NCBI GenBank assembly: GCA_034336665.1
Contig: CM067584.1
Coordinates: 2,356,001 to 2,420,000 of the forward strand
Source of the DNA: Luscinia megarhynchos
Taxonomy: Eukaryota > Chordata > Aves > Passeriformes > Turdidae
DNA length: 64,000 nucleotides
Direction: 5' to 3'
Shown here one piece after another: positions 1 through 8,493 of the stretch. The position numbers and the translations under genes are program-made. The stretch's first letter is position 1. The number at the start of each line of letters is the position of its first letter. A model generated the notes under the pieces. The model had not been told where the DNA came from. It worked only from the letters and a program-made list of their open reading frames with translations, and searched no databases.

Positions 1-307
1 ACTGGAGCCACCCCAGATTGTCCCTGGAGCTGGTGGCTGAGGAGGAGGAGGAGGGCCTGACCTTCAGCCTCAGGCAGGAGGAAAGGCTTGGCAGGAGTGT
101 GATCCCTCTGTCCTCACAGCCTCCCTCCCCACGGGCAGCTGCAGACCTGAAACTCCTGGGAATGAGCTGGAGTTGCAGTGTGGTTGGGGTTTGGGAATGA
201 GCAGGGGGGAGGGGGGTCAGTCAGTGACCCCTGGGCAGGGTCCAGGGTTAGGACAGAGCCCGGCCCTGCTGGGCACAGCCTGAGCCTGGCCCAGGGCCCT
301 GGGAAAC
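1..307. other. Unique sequence, nothing recognised
   Basis: Moderately GC-rich sequence with short G-runs. The small open frames are not convincing and no family is recognised. Confidence 0.4.
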
Positions 308-812
308 GGGAATGGCAAAACCAGGAATGGCAAAACCAGGAATGGCAAAACCAGGAATCACCAAATGCAGAAATGGGAAACCTGGGAATGGGCAAAACCA
401 GGAATGAGCAAAATCAGGAATGAACAAATTCAGAAATGGGAAACCTGGGCATGAATAAAACTGGGAACAACCAGACCAAACCCAGGAATGAACAAATCCA
501 GGAATGACCAAATGCAGAAATGGGAAACCTGGGGATGAACAAAACCAGGAATGGGCAAAAGCAGGAATGAACAAAACTATGAATGAGCAAAACCAGGAAT
601 GGCCAAATGCAGAAATGGGAAACCCAGGAATGAAGAAACCAAACCTGAGAATGGGCAAACCAAACCCAGGACTGAACAAAGGCAGAAATGTCAAACCCAG
701 GAAAGAAGACACCAAACCCATGAATGAGCAAAACCAGGAATGGCCAAATGCAGGAATGAAGAAACCAAACATGGAAATGATCAAACCAAACCCAGGAATG
801 CCCAAGCCCAGC
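308..812. repeat. Minisatellite, AATGGCAAAACCAGG-type
   Basis: It opens with three exact 15-bp units, then a composite mixing AATGAGCAAAACCAGGA, GGCCAAATGCAGAAATGGG and AAACCAAACCCAGG. Units are diverged and of mixed length. It gives long spurious frames on both strands. Confidence 0.9.
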
Positions 813-825
813 TTTGGTTCCCCCT

Positions 826-1500
826 CTGTCCCTGGGATGCACAGGGGCCGTTTTGGGGTGTCCCTGGGGTGCACAGGGACTGTTTTGGGGTGTCCCTGGG
901 GCGCACAGAGGCTGGTTTGGGGTGTCCCCCAGTCCCTGGGGTGCACAAAGTCTCTTTTTGGGGTGTCCCTGGGGCAGCACAGGGGCCGTTTTGGGGTGTC
1001 CCTGGGAGCACAGACTGTTTTGGGGTGTCCCTGAGGAGCACAGGGGGCTGTTTTCAGGTGTCCCTGGGGCGCACAGACTGTTTTATGGGGTGTCCCTGGG
1101 GCGCACAAAGTCTCTTTTTGGGGTGTCCCTGAGGAGCACAGGGGCTGTTTGGGGTGTCCCTGGGGCGCACAGACTGTTTTGGGGTGTCCCTGGGGGCGCA
1201 CAAAGTCTCTTTTGGGGGTGTCCCTGGGGCGCACAGGGGCTGTTTTTCAGGTGTCTCTGGGGCGCACAGACTGTTTTGGGGTGTCCCTGGGGCACACAGG
1301 GGCTGTTTTGGGGTGTCCCTGGGGCGCACAGACTGTTTTGGGGTGTCCCTGAGGAGCACAGGGGCTGTTTTCAGGTGTCCCTGGGGCGCACAGACTCTTT
1401 TGGGGTGTCCCTGGGGCGCACAGACTGTTTTGGGGTGTCCCTCTGTCCCTGGGGCGCACAGGGACTGTTTTGGGGTGTCCCTCTGCCCCCGGGGTGCTCC
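826..1500. repeat. Minisatellite, TTTTGGGGTGTCCCTGGGG-type
   Basis: About 20 copies of a 29-39 bp unit: TTTTGGGGTGTCCCTGGGG, then GCGCACAGACTG or a variant such as CACAAAGTCTC. It abuts the previous array but shares no unit with it. G-rich on the plus strand. Confidence 0.92.
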
Positions 1501-1838
1501 TGGCCGGGACAGCCGCTCCCGCTGGCAGCGCCGCGCTGCTCCCCAGCTGCTCCGGGCCGGCTGCTTTTTTCAATCGCGGTTTTTGCGATCCCCTAACGAG
1601 CACCGAGCAGCGCCGGGGCTGAGCCGCCCGCCGGGGCTGGCAGCCGGTCCGCGCCGGGCACACGCCAGCTGTCCCCGCCCGGGGAGGGGACGGGGAGGGG
1701 ACAGTGCCACCCGGTCCCCGCTGCCCGGCGGTGGCAGGTGCGCGGCGGGGCCGGCGCGGGCTGCTGGGCAGCGCTCGGGGCTCGTTTGCGCATCAAAAGC
1801 GGCTTTTGCAGCCCGGACCGGCCCTGCCCGCGCCGCGC
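1500..1838. other. GC-rich, CpG-dense unique island
   Basis: Unique sequence between two arrays, dense in CpG (for example around 1525-1560 and 1640-1700). It includes GTTTGCGCATCAAAAGCGG near 1784. No coding signal is convincing. It lies downstream of the predicted LZTS1 poly(A) site. Confidence 0.45.
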
Positions 1839-2608
1839 AGGGGTTCGGGGGTGGGGATGGGGATGGGTTCGGGTTCGGGGGTGGGTTTGGATTCGGGGAT
1901 GGGGATGGGTTTGGGTTTTGGGATGGGTTTGGGTTCGGGTTTGGGTTCGGGGCTGGGGATGGCCTTGCGTTTGGGTTCGGGGATGGGGCTGGATTTAGGT
2001 TTGGGTTTGGGTTCGGGGCTGGATTTTATTTGAGTTTAGTGCTGGGTTTGAGTTCAGGTTTGGGGCTGGATTTGGGTTCAGGTTCGGGGCTGCTTTTGGG
2101 TTCAGTTTTGGGGCTGGTTTTGGTTTGGGGGCTGGATTTGGGTTCGGGTTTCGGGGGCTGGATTTGGGTTTGAGGCTGGGTTTGGGTTCGGGTTCGGGGT
2201 GCTGGATTTGGGTTCCGGTTTGGTGCTGGTTCTGGGTTCGGGACTGGTTTTCAGTTCGGGGCTGGATTTGAGTTCGGTTTCGGGGCTGGATTTGGGGTTC
2301 AGGTTCGGGGCTGGATTCGGGTTCGGGGGCGGATTTGGAGTTCGGGCTCGGGGGCTGGATTTGGGTTCGGGTTCGGGGGCTGGATTTGGGTTTGGGTTCG
2401 GGGCTGGATTTGGGTTCGGGGCTGGATTTGGGTTCGGGGGTTGGTTTTGGGTTCAGGTTCGGGGCTGGATTTGGGTTCGAGCTCGAGCGGATTTGGGTTC
2501 AGGGGCTGGATTTGGGTTCGAGCTCGGGGCGGATTTGGGTTCGGGGCTGGATTTGGGTTCGGGCTCGGGGCTGGTTTTGGGTTCGGGCTCGGGGCTGGCT
2601 CTGCCCAC
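1838..2608. repeat. G-rich minisatellite, GGGTTCGGGGCTGGATTT
   Basis: Forty or so copies by length of an 18-bp unit, GGGTTCGGGGCTGGATTT, with 6-12 bp variants. The plus strand has G-runs of 3-5 every few bases throughout, so the array is a strong candidate for G-quadruplex formation. Confidence 0.93.
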
Positions 2609-3890
2609 ACACCGCCAGACGCGTGCGGTGCCCGCGGGGCGCTGGCAGGAGACGCAAATCGCTTTTTCTCCGCCTCATTTGCATCCCCTCGTCGCTCCAG
2701 CGCTGCTCCCGCGGCGGGACCGGGGCCCCCAGCCCGGGGACGCTCCAGCCGGGCTCCTTCTCCTGCTTGTCCCCCCAAAACCCGAGCCCGTGCTGGAGCT
2801 GTCCCCGCGGGAGCCCCGGCTGTCGCCAGGGGCTGATTTTCCCCTGGGATTATCCGGCCTTGCTCCTTCCCGCTCGGGTTTCCCACAGGAGCGGGGTCGC
2901 AGCTTTCCTGCTGCTCTCCCAGTGTCCCCTTTACATCCCAGTGCATTCCCAGTGTCCGGTTTGCACACTGGTGCTCTCCCTCCTCCTCCTCTGCCTTCTC
3001 CCACACTCTTTTTTGTTTTGTTTTGTTTTTTTGTGGAGTTGTTTTGGTTTGGAGCAAAACAGCTGAAAGAGTCAAAATATGACCTTGGGTGTGTCCCAGC
3101 AGTCATAATTCACTTCTGCCTCGGGAGTTTTCCCTGGATCTCCTCAGGGCTGGGACCTGCTCAGGGATGATGGGGATGAGGGTAAAACTCAGCCTCACCT
3201 GCAGGGCAGGGGGTGAAGCTGGGGGGCTCAGCGGGGCTGGGTGGATTATCCAGCATCCCATTATCCCATTATCCCATTATCCCACTGATCCCAGGGCCCA
3301 GTCCCTGCTTTTCCATGCTCGGCTTGTCCCAGCTGCAGAGCAGAGATAACTCAGGGCTGCAAAAAGCAGGGCCAGGTGCAGGGATGTCCCCAGAGGGGAC
3401 CCTGCTGGGCTGTGATAAATTCTGATGGAAAATCCCCAGAACGCAGCTGAGCATCAGAGAGGCTGGGAAAGTTTTTAAAAATTTATTTATAAATAAAAAC
3501 ATAAAATTAACCAGTAGTTTACATCAGTCACCAGAAAGAACATCCAAAAAAAACCAACCAAACAACAAAAAAAACCTGCAGAAAAATAATTCTCTGTCCA
3601 GGGCGGGGCCTGGAGGACACACCTGGAATGCGACGGGCACACGGAGCGAAGGTTGTGCAAAGGCAGCACGGCGAGGCCTCTGGATCACATCATCAGCTGG
3701 GGACACGGGGACGGGACAGGGCGGTGCCACCGGGGCCGGCGGGAGCGGGGCAGGGCCGGGGCGGGGCGGGCGCGGCTCCCCCGGCTCGGGAGGCGCAGGA
3801 GCAGAGCCGGGCACGGGGCGGTGCCCGCGGGACGCGCAGGATCGCGGCTGGCATCGCCAGCCCTGGTCCTTGGGCTTGCCGGGGCAGCAG
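2608..3890. other. Mostly unique sequence with the AT-rich end of the predicted LZTS1 transcript
   Basis: 2610-2720 is CpG-rich and holds an octamer ATTTGCAT (2679-2686). 2990-3060 holds a TTTTG run. 3254-3288 is a small CCCATTATC tandem (about four copies). 3470-3600 is AT-rich and includes the poly(A) signal cluster. 3600-3890 is GC-rich. No coding exon is recognised. Confidence 0.5.
3482..3487 (-). terminator. Candidate LZTS1 polyadenylation signal AATAAA
   Basis: The plus strand TTTATT reads AATAAA on the minus strand, inside an AT-rich patch (3470-3515) that stands out from GC-rich flanks. It is the first canonical signal downstream of the LZTS1 stop. Cleavage would fall near 3460-3475. 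Confidence 0.45.
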
Positions 3891-4468
3891 GGGCACGGGA
3901 TGGGCAGGGATGGGCACGGGATGGGGATGGGATGGGCACGGGATGGGCACGGGATGGGAACGGGATGGGCACGGGATGGGGAGCGGGATGGGCACGGGAT
4001 GGGCACGGGATGGGGAGGGATGGGCACGGGATGGGGATGGGATGGGCAGGGATGGGCACGGGATGGGCACGGGATGGGGATGGGATGGGCACGGGATGGG
4101 GATGGGATGGGCACGGGATGGGCAGGGATGGGCACGGGATGGGCACGGGATGGGCACGGGATGGGGATGGGATGGGCACGGGATGGGGATGGGATGGGCA
4201 CGGGATGGGCAGGGATGGGCACGGGATGGGGATGGGATGGGCACGGGATGGGGATGGGATGGGCAGGGATGGGCACGGGATGGGGATGGGATGGGCACGG
4301 GATGGGGATGGGATGGGCAGGGATGGGCACGGGATGGGGATGGGATGGGCACGGGATGGGGATGGGATGGGCAGGGATGGGCACGGGATGGGCACGGGAT
4401 GGACACGGGATGGGCAGGGATGGGGGAGGGATGGGCACGGGGATGGGCAGGGATGGGGAGGGATGGGC
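3890..4468. repeat. Minisatellite, GGGATGGGCAC
   Basis: About 50 units of the 11-bp GGGATGGGCAC alternating with GGGATGGGGAT. A higher-order block containing one GGCAGGGATGG step recurs between 4100 and 4400. All frames stay open, which explains the long Gly/Trp/Met frames. Confidence 0.93.
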
Positions 4469-4527
4469 ACACAGGAGCTGAGGTTGGATTTTTCCAGCGG
4501 GCCATGGGTGAGGATTGCCAGGACCAG

Positions 4528-5215
4528 CTGGGCAGTGCCAAGGCTGGTTGAAAATGTCATGAATGGCAGGGAAATGCCAGAGCTGGCTGGGCAGTGCCAG
4601 GAATGGCTGGGCAGTGCCAGGAATGGCTGGGCAGTGCCACGAATGGCAGGGAAATGCCAGGAATGGCTGGGCAGTGCCAGGGCTGGCTGTAAATGTCATC
4701 AATGGCTGGGCAGTGCCAGGACTGGCTGGGAAATGTCACAACTGGCTGGGAAATGCCAGGGCTGGCTGGGCAGTGCCAGGAATGGCTGGGCAGTGCCAGG
4801 AATGGCTGGGCAGTGCCAGGAATGGCAGGGAAATGCCAGGAATGGCTGGGCAGTGCCAGGGCTGGCTGTAAATGTCATGAATGGCTGGGCAGTGCCAGGA
4901 CTGGCTGGGAAAACCAGGACCAGCTGGGAAATGCCAGGGCTGGCTGTAAATGTCATGAATGGCTGGGAAATGCCAGAGCTGGCTGGGCAATACCAAGCCC
5001 AGCTGGGCAGTGCCAGGACTGGCTGGGAAATGTCACAACTGGCTGGGCAGTGCCAGGACTGACTGGGCAGTGCCAGAACTGGCTGGTCAGTGCCAGGCCC
5101 AGCTGGGCAGTGCCAGGACTGACTGGTCAGTGCCAGGACCGTCTGGGCAGTGCCATCACCAGCTGGTCAGTGCCAGGTTTGGCTGGTCAGTGCCAGGCCC
5201 AGCTGGGAGAAGGGG
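4528..5215. repeat. Minisatellite, GAATGGCTGGGCAGTGCCAG
   Basis: A 20-bp unit GAATGGCTGGGCAGTGCCAG with variants ending GGGAAATGCCAG and a periodic GGCTGTAAATGTCATGAATG block (4547, 4685, 4866, 4945). Each unit contains the half-palindrome TGGGCAGTGCCA. Confidence 0.93.
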
Positions 5216-5998
5216 CAGTGTTTGGGGTGCCCAGGGCCGGGTGCAGAAGGCACAGACTGGTTCCTGTGTCACCTTTCCAGGCTGGAATGGCTCGAGGGAT
5301 GTGGAATTTTGCACAGCTCGGAGCCCTTGGCCGAACTGGCAGCGTTGGGATTGTGCAAGACCCTCCCCCCCCTTCCCCAAAGACCCCTGGAATGGGGCAG
5401 TGGGTAAATAATTGCAGCAAAAATATCATTGCACTGGCACAGAGGGGGCCTGGAGCCCCCACCCCACAAACTGGGTCCTGCTGGTTCCCTCCCAGTCAGG
5501 GGGACACGAGGGGCACCAGCAGCATCCCCTCGTTATCCACGGAGCCACTCAGCTGGTGGCAGGAGGAAATTTTAAGAGCTGGGGTAAAAATTAAGGTGAA
5601 AGTGATTGTTTTGGGGTTTTACATCTTCCCTTGGTGGGATCAGGGCACGGGAGGAGATAAGGCAGCCAGGGATCCCAGGAGGGACAGCCCAGCGAGTGCT
5701 GGGGGTGCACACAAACCCCGCTGCTGGGCCAGAGCGTGGCTGGGACAGCGCTGGGAATTTGGGCTCCAGCAGCCAGGACAGGGATGGAGTCCCCGTGGGG
5801 GGAGCTGGGAGTGCTGGGCAGGGGGAGGGGTGGGTGCAGTGGGTGCAGGGCAGGGGGCTGTGCTCGGGCTGAGCGGGGATTTCGGGGGGGCAGTGGGGAC
5901 CTTCCTGAGGCCCTCAGGGGCTGGGGGGTGGCAGCAGCAGGAGGTGGCTCTGTGACCCCACAGTGCCCTGGTGAGGGAGCAGCTTCCTCCAGGGAGCT
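5215..5998. other. Unique sequence, nothing recognised
   Basis: GC-rich, with an AT-richer patch around 5570-5630. It falls inside the predicted LZTS1 3' UTR. No conserved motif or coding signal is recognised. Confidence 0.4.
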
Positions 5999-6835
5999 GG
6001 GGCAGGTTCCTGTCACAGGCAGGACAGTGCTGAGCTGTCCCCAGAGCTGATTCCTGTCACCATCAGTGGGCAGGACCGTGCTGGGCTGTCCCCAGAGCTG
6101 GGCACACACTGGGGCTGGTTCCTGTCACAGGCAGGACTGTGCTGTGCCACCCCCGGGGCTGGTTCCTGTCACAGGCAGGACTGTGCTGTGCCATCCCCGG
6201 AACTGTGCCACCCCTGGGGCTGTGCCATCCCCAGAGCTGGGCACACACTGGGGCTGTGCCGTCCCTGGGGCTGATTCCTGTCACAGGCAGGACTGTGCTG
6301 TGCCATCCCCGGAGCTGTGCCACCCCTGGGGCTGTGCCATCCCTGGGGCTGTGCACACACTGGGGCTGATTCCTGTCACAGGCAGGACTGTGCTGTGCCA
6401 TCCCCGGAGCTGTGCCACCCCTGGGGCTGTGCCATCCCTGGGGCTGTGCCGTCCCTGGGGCTGATTCCTGTCACAGGCAGGACTGTGCTGTGCCATCCCC
6501 GGAGCTGTGCCACCCCTGGGGCTGTGCCATATCTGGGGCTGAGCACACACTGGGGCTGATTCCTGTCACCATCAGTGGGCAGGACTGTGCTGGGCTGTCC
6601 CCAGAGCTGGGCACACACTGGGGCTGATTCTTGTCACAGGCAGGACTGTGCTGGGCTGTCCCCAGAGCTGGGCACACATTGGGGCTGATTCTTGTCACAG
6701 GCAGGACTGTGCTGTGCCATCCCTGGGGCTGTGCCACCCCTGTGGCTGGGCACACACTGGGGCTGTGCCACCCCCGGGGCTGGGCACACACTGGGGCTGT
6801 GCCACCCCCGGGGCTGTGCCAGGCCGGGTTCCCTG
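5998..6835. repeat. Higher-order minisatellite, 95-bp unit
   Basis: CTGATTCCTGTCACAGGCAG starts recur at 6271, 6366, 6461 and 6556, giving an exact 95-bp period. Each block is built from shorter GAGCTGTGCCACCCCTGGGG modules. Flanking copies are shortened to about 60-68 bp. Confidence 0.9.
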
Positions 6836-7067
6836 GGGACAGAGCATCCCCCGGGCTCGGGGCACGGATGGCAGAGAACTCCCTGCGGTCCTGGTCGCTG
6901 CCCTGCCCTCGGGGGCAGCGGGGCGGGGCCGGGGCGGGGGAGCTGCGGGCGCGTCACCATCGGCACGAGCGGCGAGGTCACCTCTGGAACACGACGGAGG
7001 GACGGGGGGGACACGGCTCAGCTCGGCTGCGCAGGGGGGGCTGTGCAGCGAGGAGGGGACGGGACAG
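6835..7067. other. GC-rich spacer between arrays
   Basis: Unique CpG-containing sequence between two arrays, inside the predicted LZTS1 3' UTR. Nothing recognised. Confidence 0.35.
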
Positions 7068-7420
7068 CGGCTGGGCTGGGCTCAGGCTGGGCTCAGGCTC
7101 GGGCTGGGCTGGGCTCAGGCTCGGGCTGGGCTCAGGCTGGGCTCAGGCTCAGCTCAGGCTCGCTCAAGCTCAGCTCAGGCCGGGCTCAGGCTCAGCTCAG
7201 GCTCGGGCTGGGCTCAGGCTCAGCTCAGGCTCAGCTCAGGCTCGGCTCAAGCTCAGCTCAGGCCGGGCTCAGGCTCAGCTCAGGCTCGGCTCAAGCTCAG
7301 CTCAGGCTCAGCTCAGGCTCAGCTCAAGCTCAGCTCAGGCTCAGCTCAGGCTCAGCTCAAGCTCAGCTCAGGCTCAGGCTCAGGCTCAGCTCAGGCTCGG
7401 CTCAGGCTGGGCTCAGGCTC

Positions 7421-7459
7421 AGATCTCGGTGGCGATGATGTCCTCGTGACGGGACATCG
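7421..7459 (-). pseudogene. Duplicated LZTS1 C-terminal fragment, copy 1
   Basis: It matches 7836-7874 closely, and on the minus strand codes for the end EDIIATEI plus the stop. The 5' side (GTCCCGTCA on the minus strand) has lost the upstream Tyr context by a small indel. It is embedded in the GGCTCA array and has no splice acceptor, so it is a passenger fragment. Confidence 0.85.
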
Positions 7460-7557
7460 GCTCAGGCCGGGCTCAGGCTCAGGCTGGGCTCAGGCTGGGC
7501 TCAAGCTCAGCTCAGGCTCGGCTCAGGCTGGGCTCGGCTCAGGCTCAGCTCAGGCTC

Positions 7558-7600
7558 AGATCTCGGTGGCGATGATGATGTCCTCGTGCACGGGACATCG
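7558..7600 (-). pseudogene. Duplicated LZTS1 C-terminal fragment, copy 2
   Basis: A second copy of the LZTS1 terminal codons, with one extra GAT triplet (GATGATGATG against GATGATG) and a two-base insertion in the upstream part. It shares CACGGGACATCGGCTCAGG with copy 1 rather than with the gene, so the copies were probably duplicated together with array units after the first capture. Confidence 0.85.
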
Positions 7601-7833
7601 GCTCAGGCTGGGCTCAGGCTGGGCTCAGGCTCGCTCAGGCTGGGCTCGGCTCAAGCTCAGCTCAGGCTCGGCTCAGGCTGGGCTCGGCTCAGGCTCAGCT
7701 CAGGCTGGGCTCAGGCTGGGCTCAAGCTCAGCTCAGGCCTCGGCTCAGGCTCGGCTCAGGATCGGCTCAGGCTCAGGCTGGGCTCGGGCTCAGCTCAGGC
7801 TCAGCTCAGGCCGGGCTCAGGCTCAGCTCAGGC

Positions 7834-8493
7834 TCAGATCTCGGTGGCGATGATGTCCTCGTACGGGACGTCGGCGCCGGGGATCTCCAGCTCGATGGGC
7901 TCCTTGCCGCCCTCGCCCGCCGCCAGCTGCTGCAGCATCTTCTCCAGGCTCTGGTTCCTCTTGTACATGTGCAGGTAGCTCTGCTGCAGCTGCTTCTGGT
8001 AGTGGATCACCTTCTCCTTCTCCTCCTTCCACGTCTGCCGCTCGTGCTGGAAGCTGCAGCTCATCTGCTCGTTGCTGTCGCGCTCCGCCCGCAGCTCCGC
8101 CCGCAGCCTCTCCAGCTGCCCCTGCAGCGCCTGGGCATCGTCCCCGCCCGGCCGCGGCCCCTCCCGGGGCGCGCCCAGCTGCTCCCGGAGCGCGGCCAGC
8201 TCGGAGCGCAGCTCCGCGATCTCCTGCTCCAGCAGGGTCACCTTCTCCCGCAGCAGCTCCGACTCGTTCTTCTTGCGCTGCAGCTCGTTCTCGCACACCT
8301 CCAGCTCCAGGGCGCGGCCGCGCAGCGACGCCTCCAGCTCCTGGCTCTTCATCTCCAGCCCCTCCATCTTCAGCCTCAGCTCCTTCAGCTGCGCCCTCAG
8401 GCTCAGGATCTCCGTGGTCTTGCTGGTGAGCTCGGTCTGCGACTCCTTCAGCTGCTGCTTCAGCAGAGAGATCTCCCCGGATTTTTGGCACAC
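7834..8493 (-). CDS. LZTS1: LZTS1 coding exon 3 (residues 390-608) with stop
   Basis: The acceptor ATCCAG ends at 8494 behind a run of nine or more C. The exon begins VCQKSGEISLLKQQLKESQ, a block shared by all LZTS proteins. It carries the leucine-rich second half of the coiled coil, including ENELQRKKNE and EEKEKVIHYQKQLQQSY, and ends in YEDIIATEI with a TGA stop. The stop codon lies directly against a tandem array (7068-7835), so the array border and the end of the coding frame coincide. Confidence 0.95.
   Translation of the reverse strand: MCQKSGEISLLKQQLKESQTELTSKTTEILSLRAQLKELRLKMEGLEMKSQELEASLRGRALELEVCENELQRKKNESELLREKVTLLEQEIAELRSELAALREQLGAPREGPRPGGDDAQALQGQLERLRAELRAERDSNEQMSCSFQHERQTWKEEKEKVIHYQKQLQQSYLHMYKRNQSLEKMLQQLAAGEGGKEPIELEIPGADVPYEDIIATEI

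Larger units (their letters stand above)
3462..7833 (-). other. LZTS1: Predicted LZTS1 3' UTR
   Basis: After the TGA at 7836-7834 I see no minus-strand AATAAA or ATTAAA until the cluster at 3497-3482, so the 3' UTR is predicted to be about 4.3 kb. It would contain the arrays at 7068-7835, 5998-6835, 4528-5215 and 3890-4468. Transcript data would be needed to confirm; an earlier non-canonical signal is possible. Confidence 0.4.
7068..7835. repeat. Minisatellite GGCTCAGCTCA abutting and copying the LZTS1 stop region
   Basis: Units of GGCTCA and GGCTCAGCTCA (6 and 11 bp) with AAGCTCA and GGCTGGGCTCA variants. The array ends exactly at the LZTS1 stop codon. Two segments (7421-7459 and 7558-7600) are not array units but diverged copies of the last LZTS1 codons. 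Confidence 0.93.

Noticed and set aside
1..200. Short frame at the window start as the edge of another gene
   Set aside because: No splice consensus or recognisable domain; only 60 codons.
826..1500. Possible CRISPR-like array (29-39 bp repeats)
   Set aside because: No unique spacers: the whole unit repeats, and the setting is vertebrate nuclear DNA.
3524..5062. Long frames of 280-470 codons over GGGATGGGCAC and GCTGGGCAGTGCC arrays
   Set aside because: Pure repeat translations on both strands; no domain, splice pattern or codon bias.
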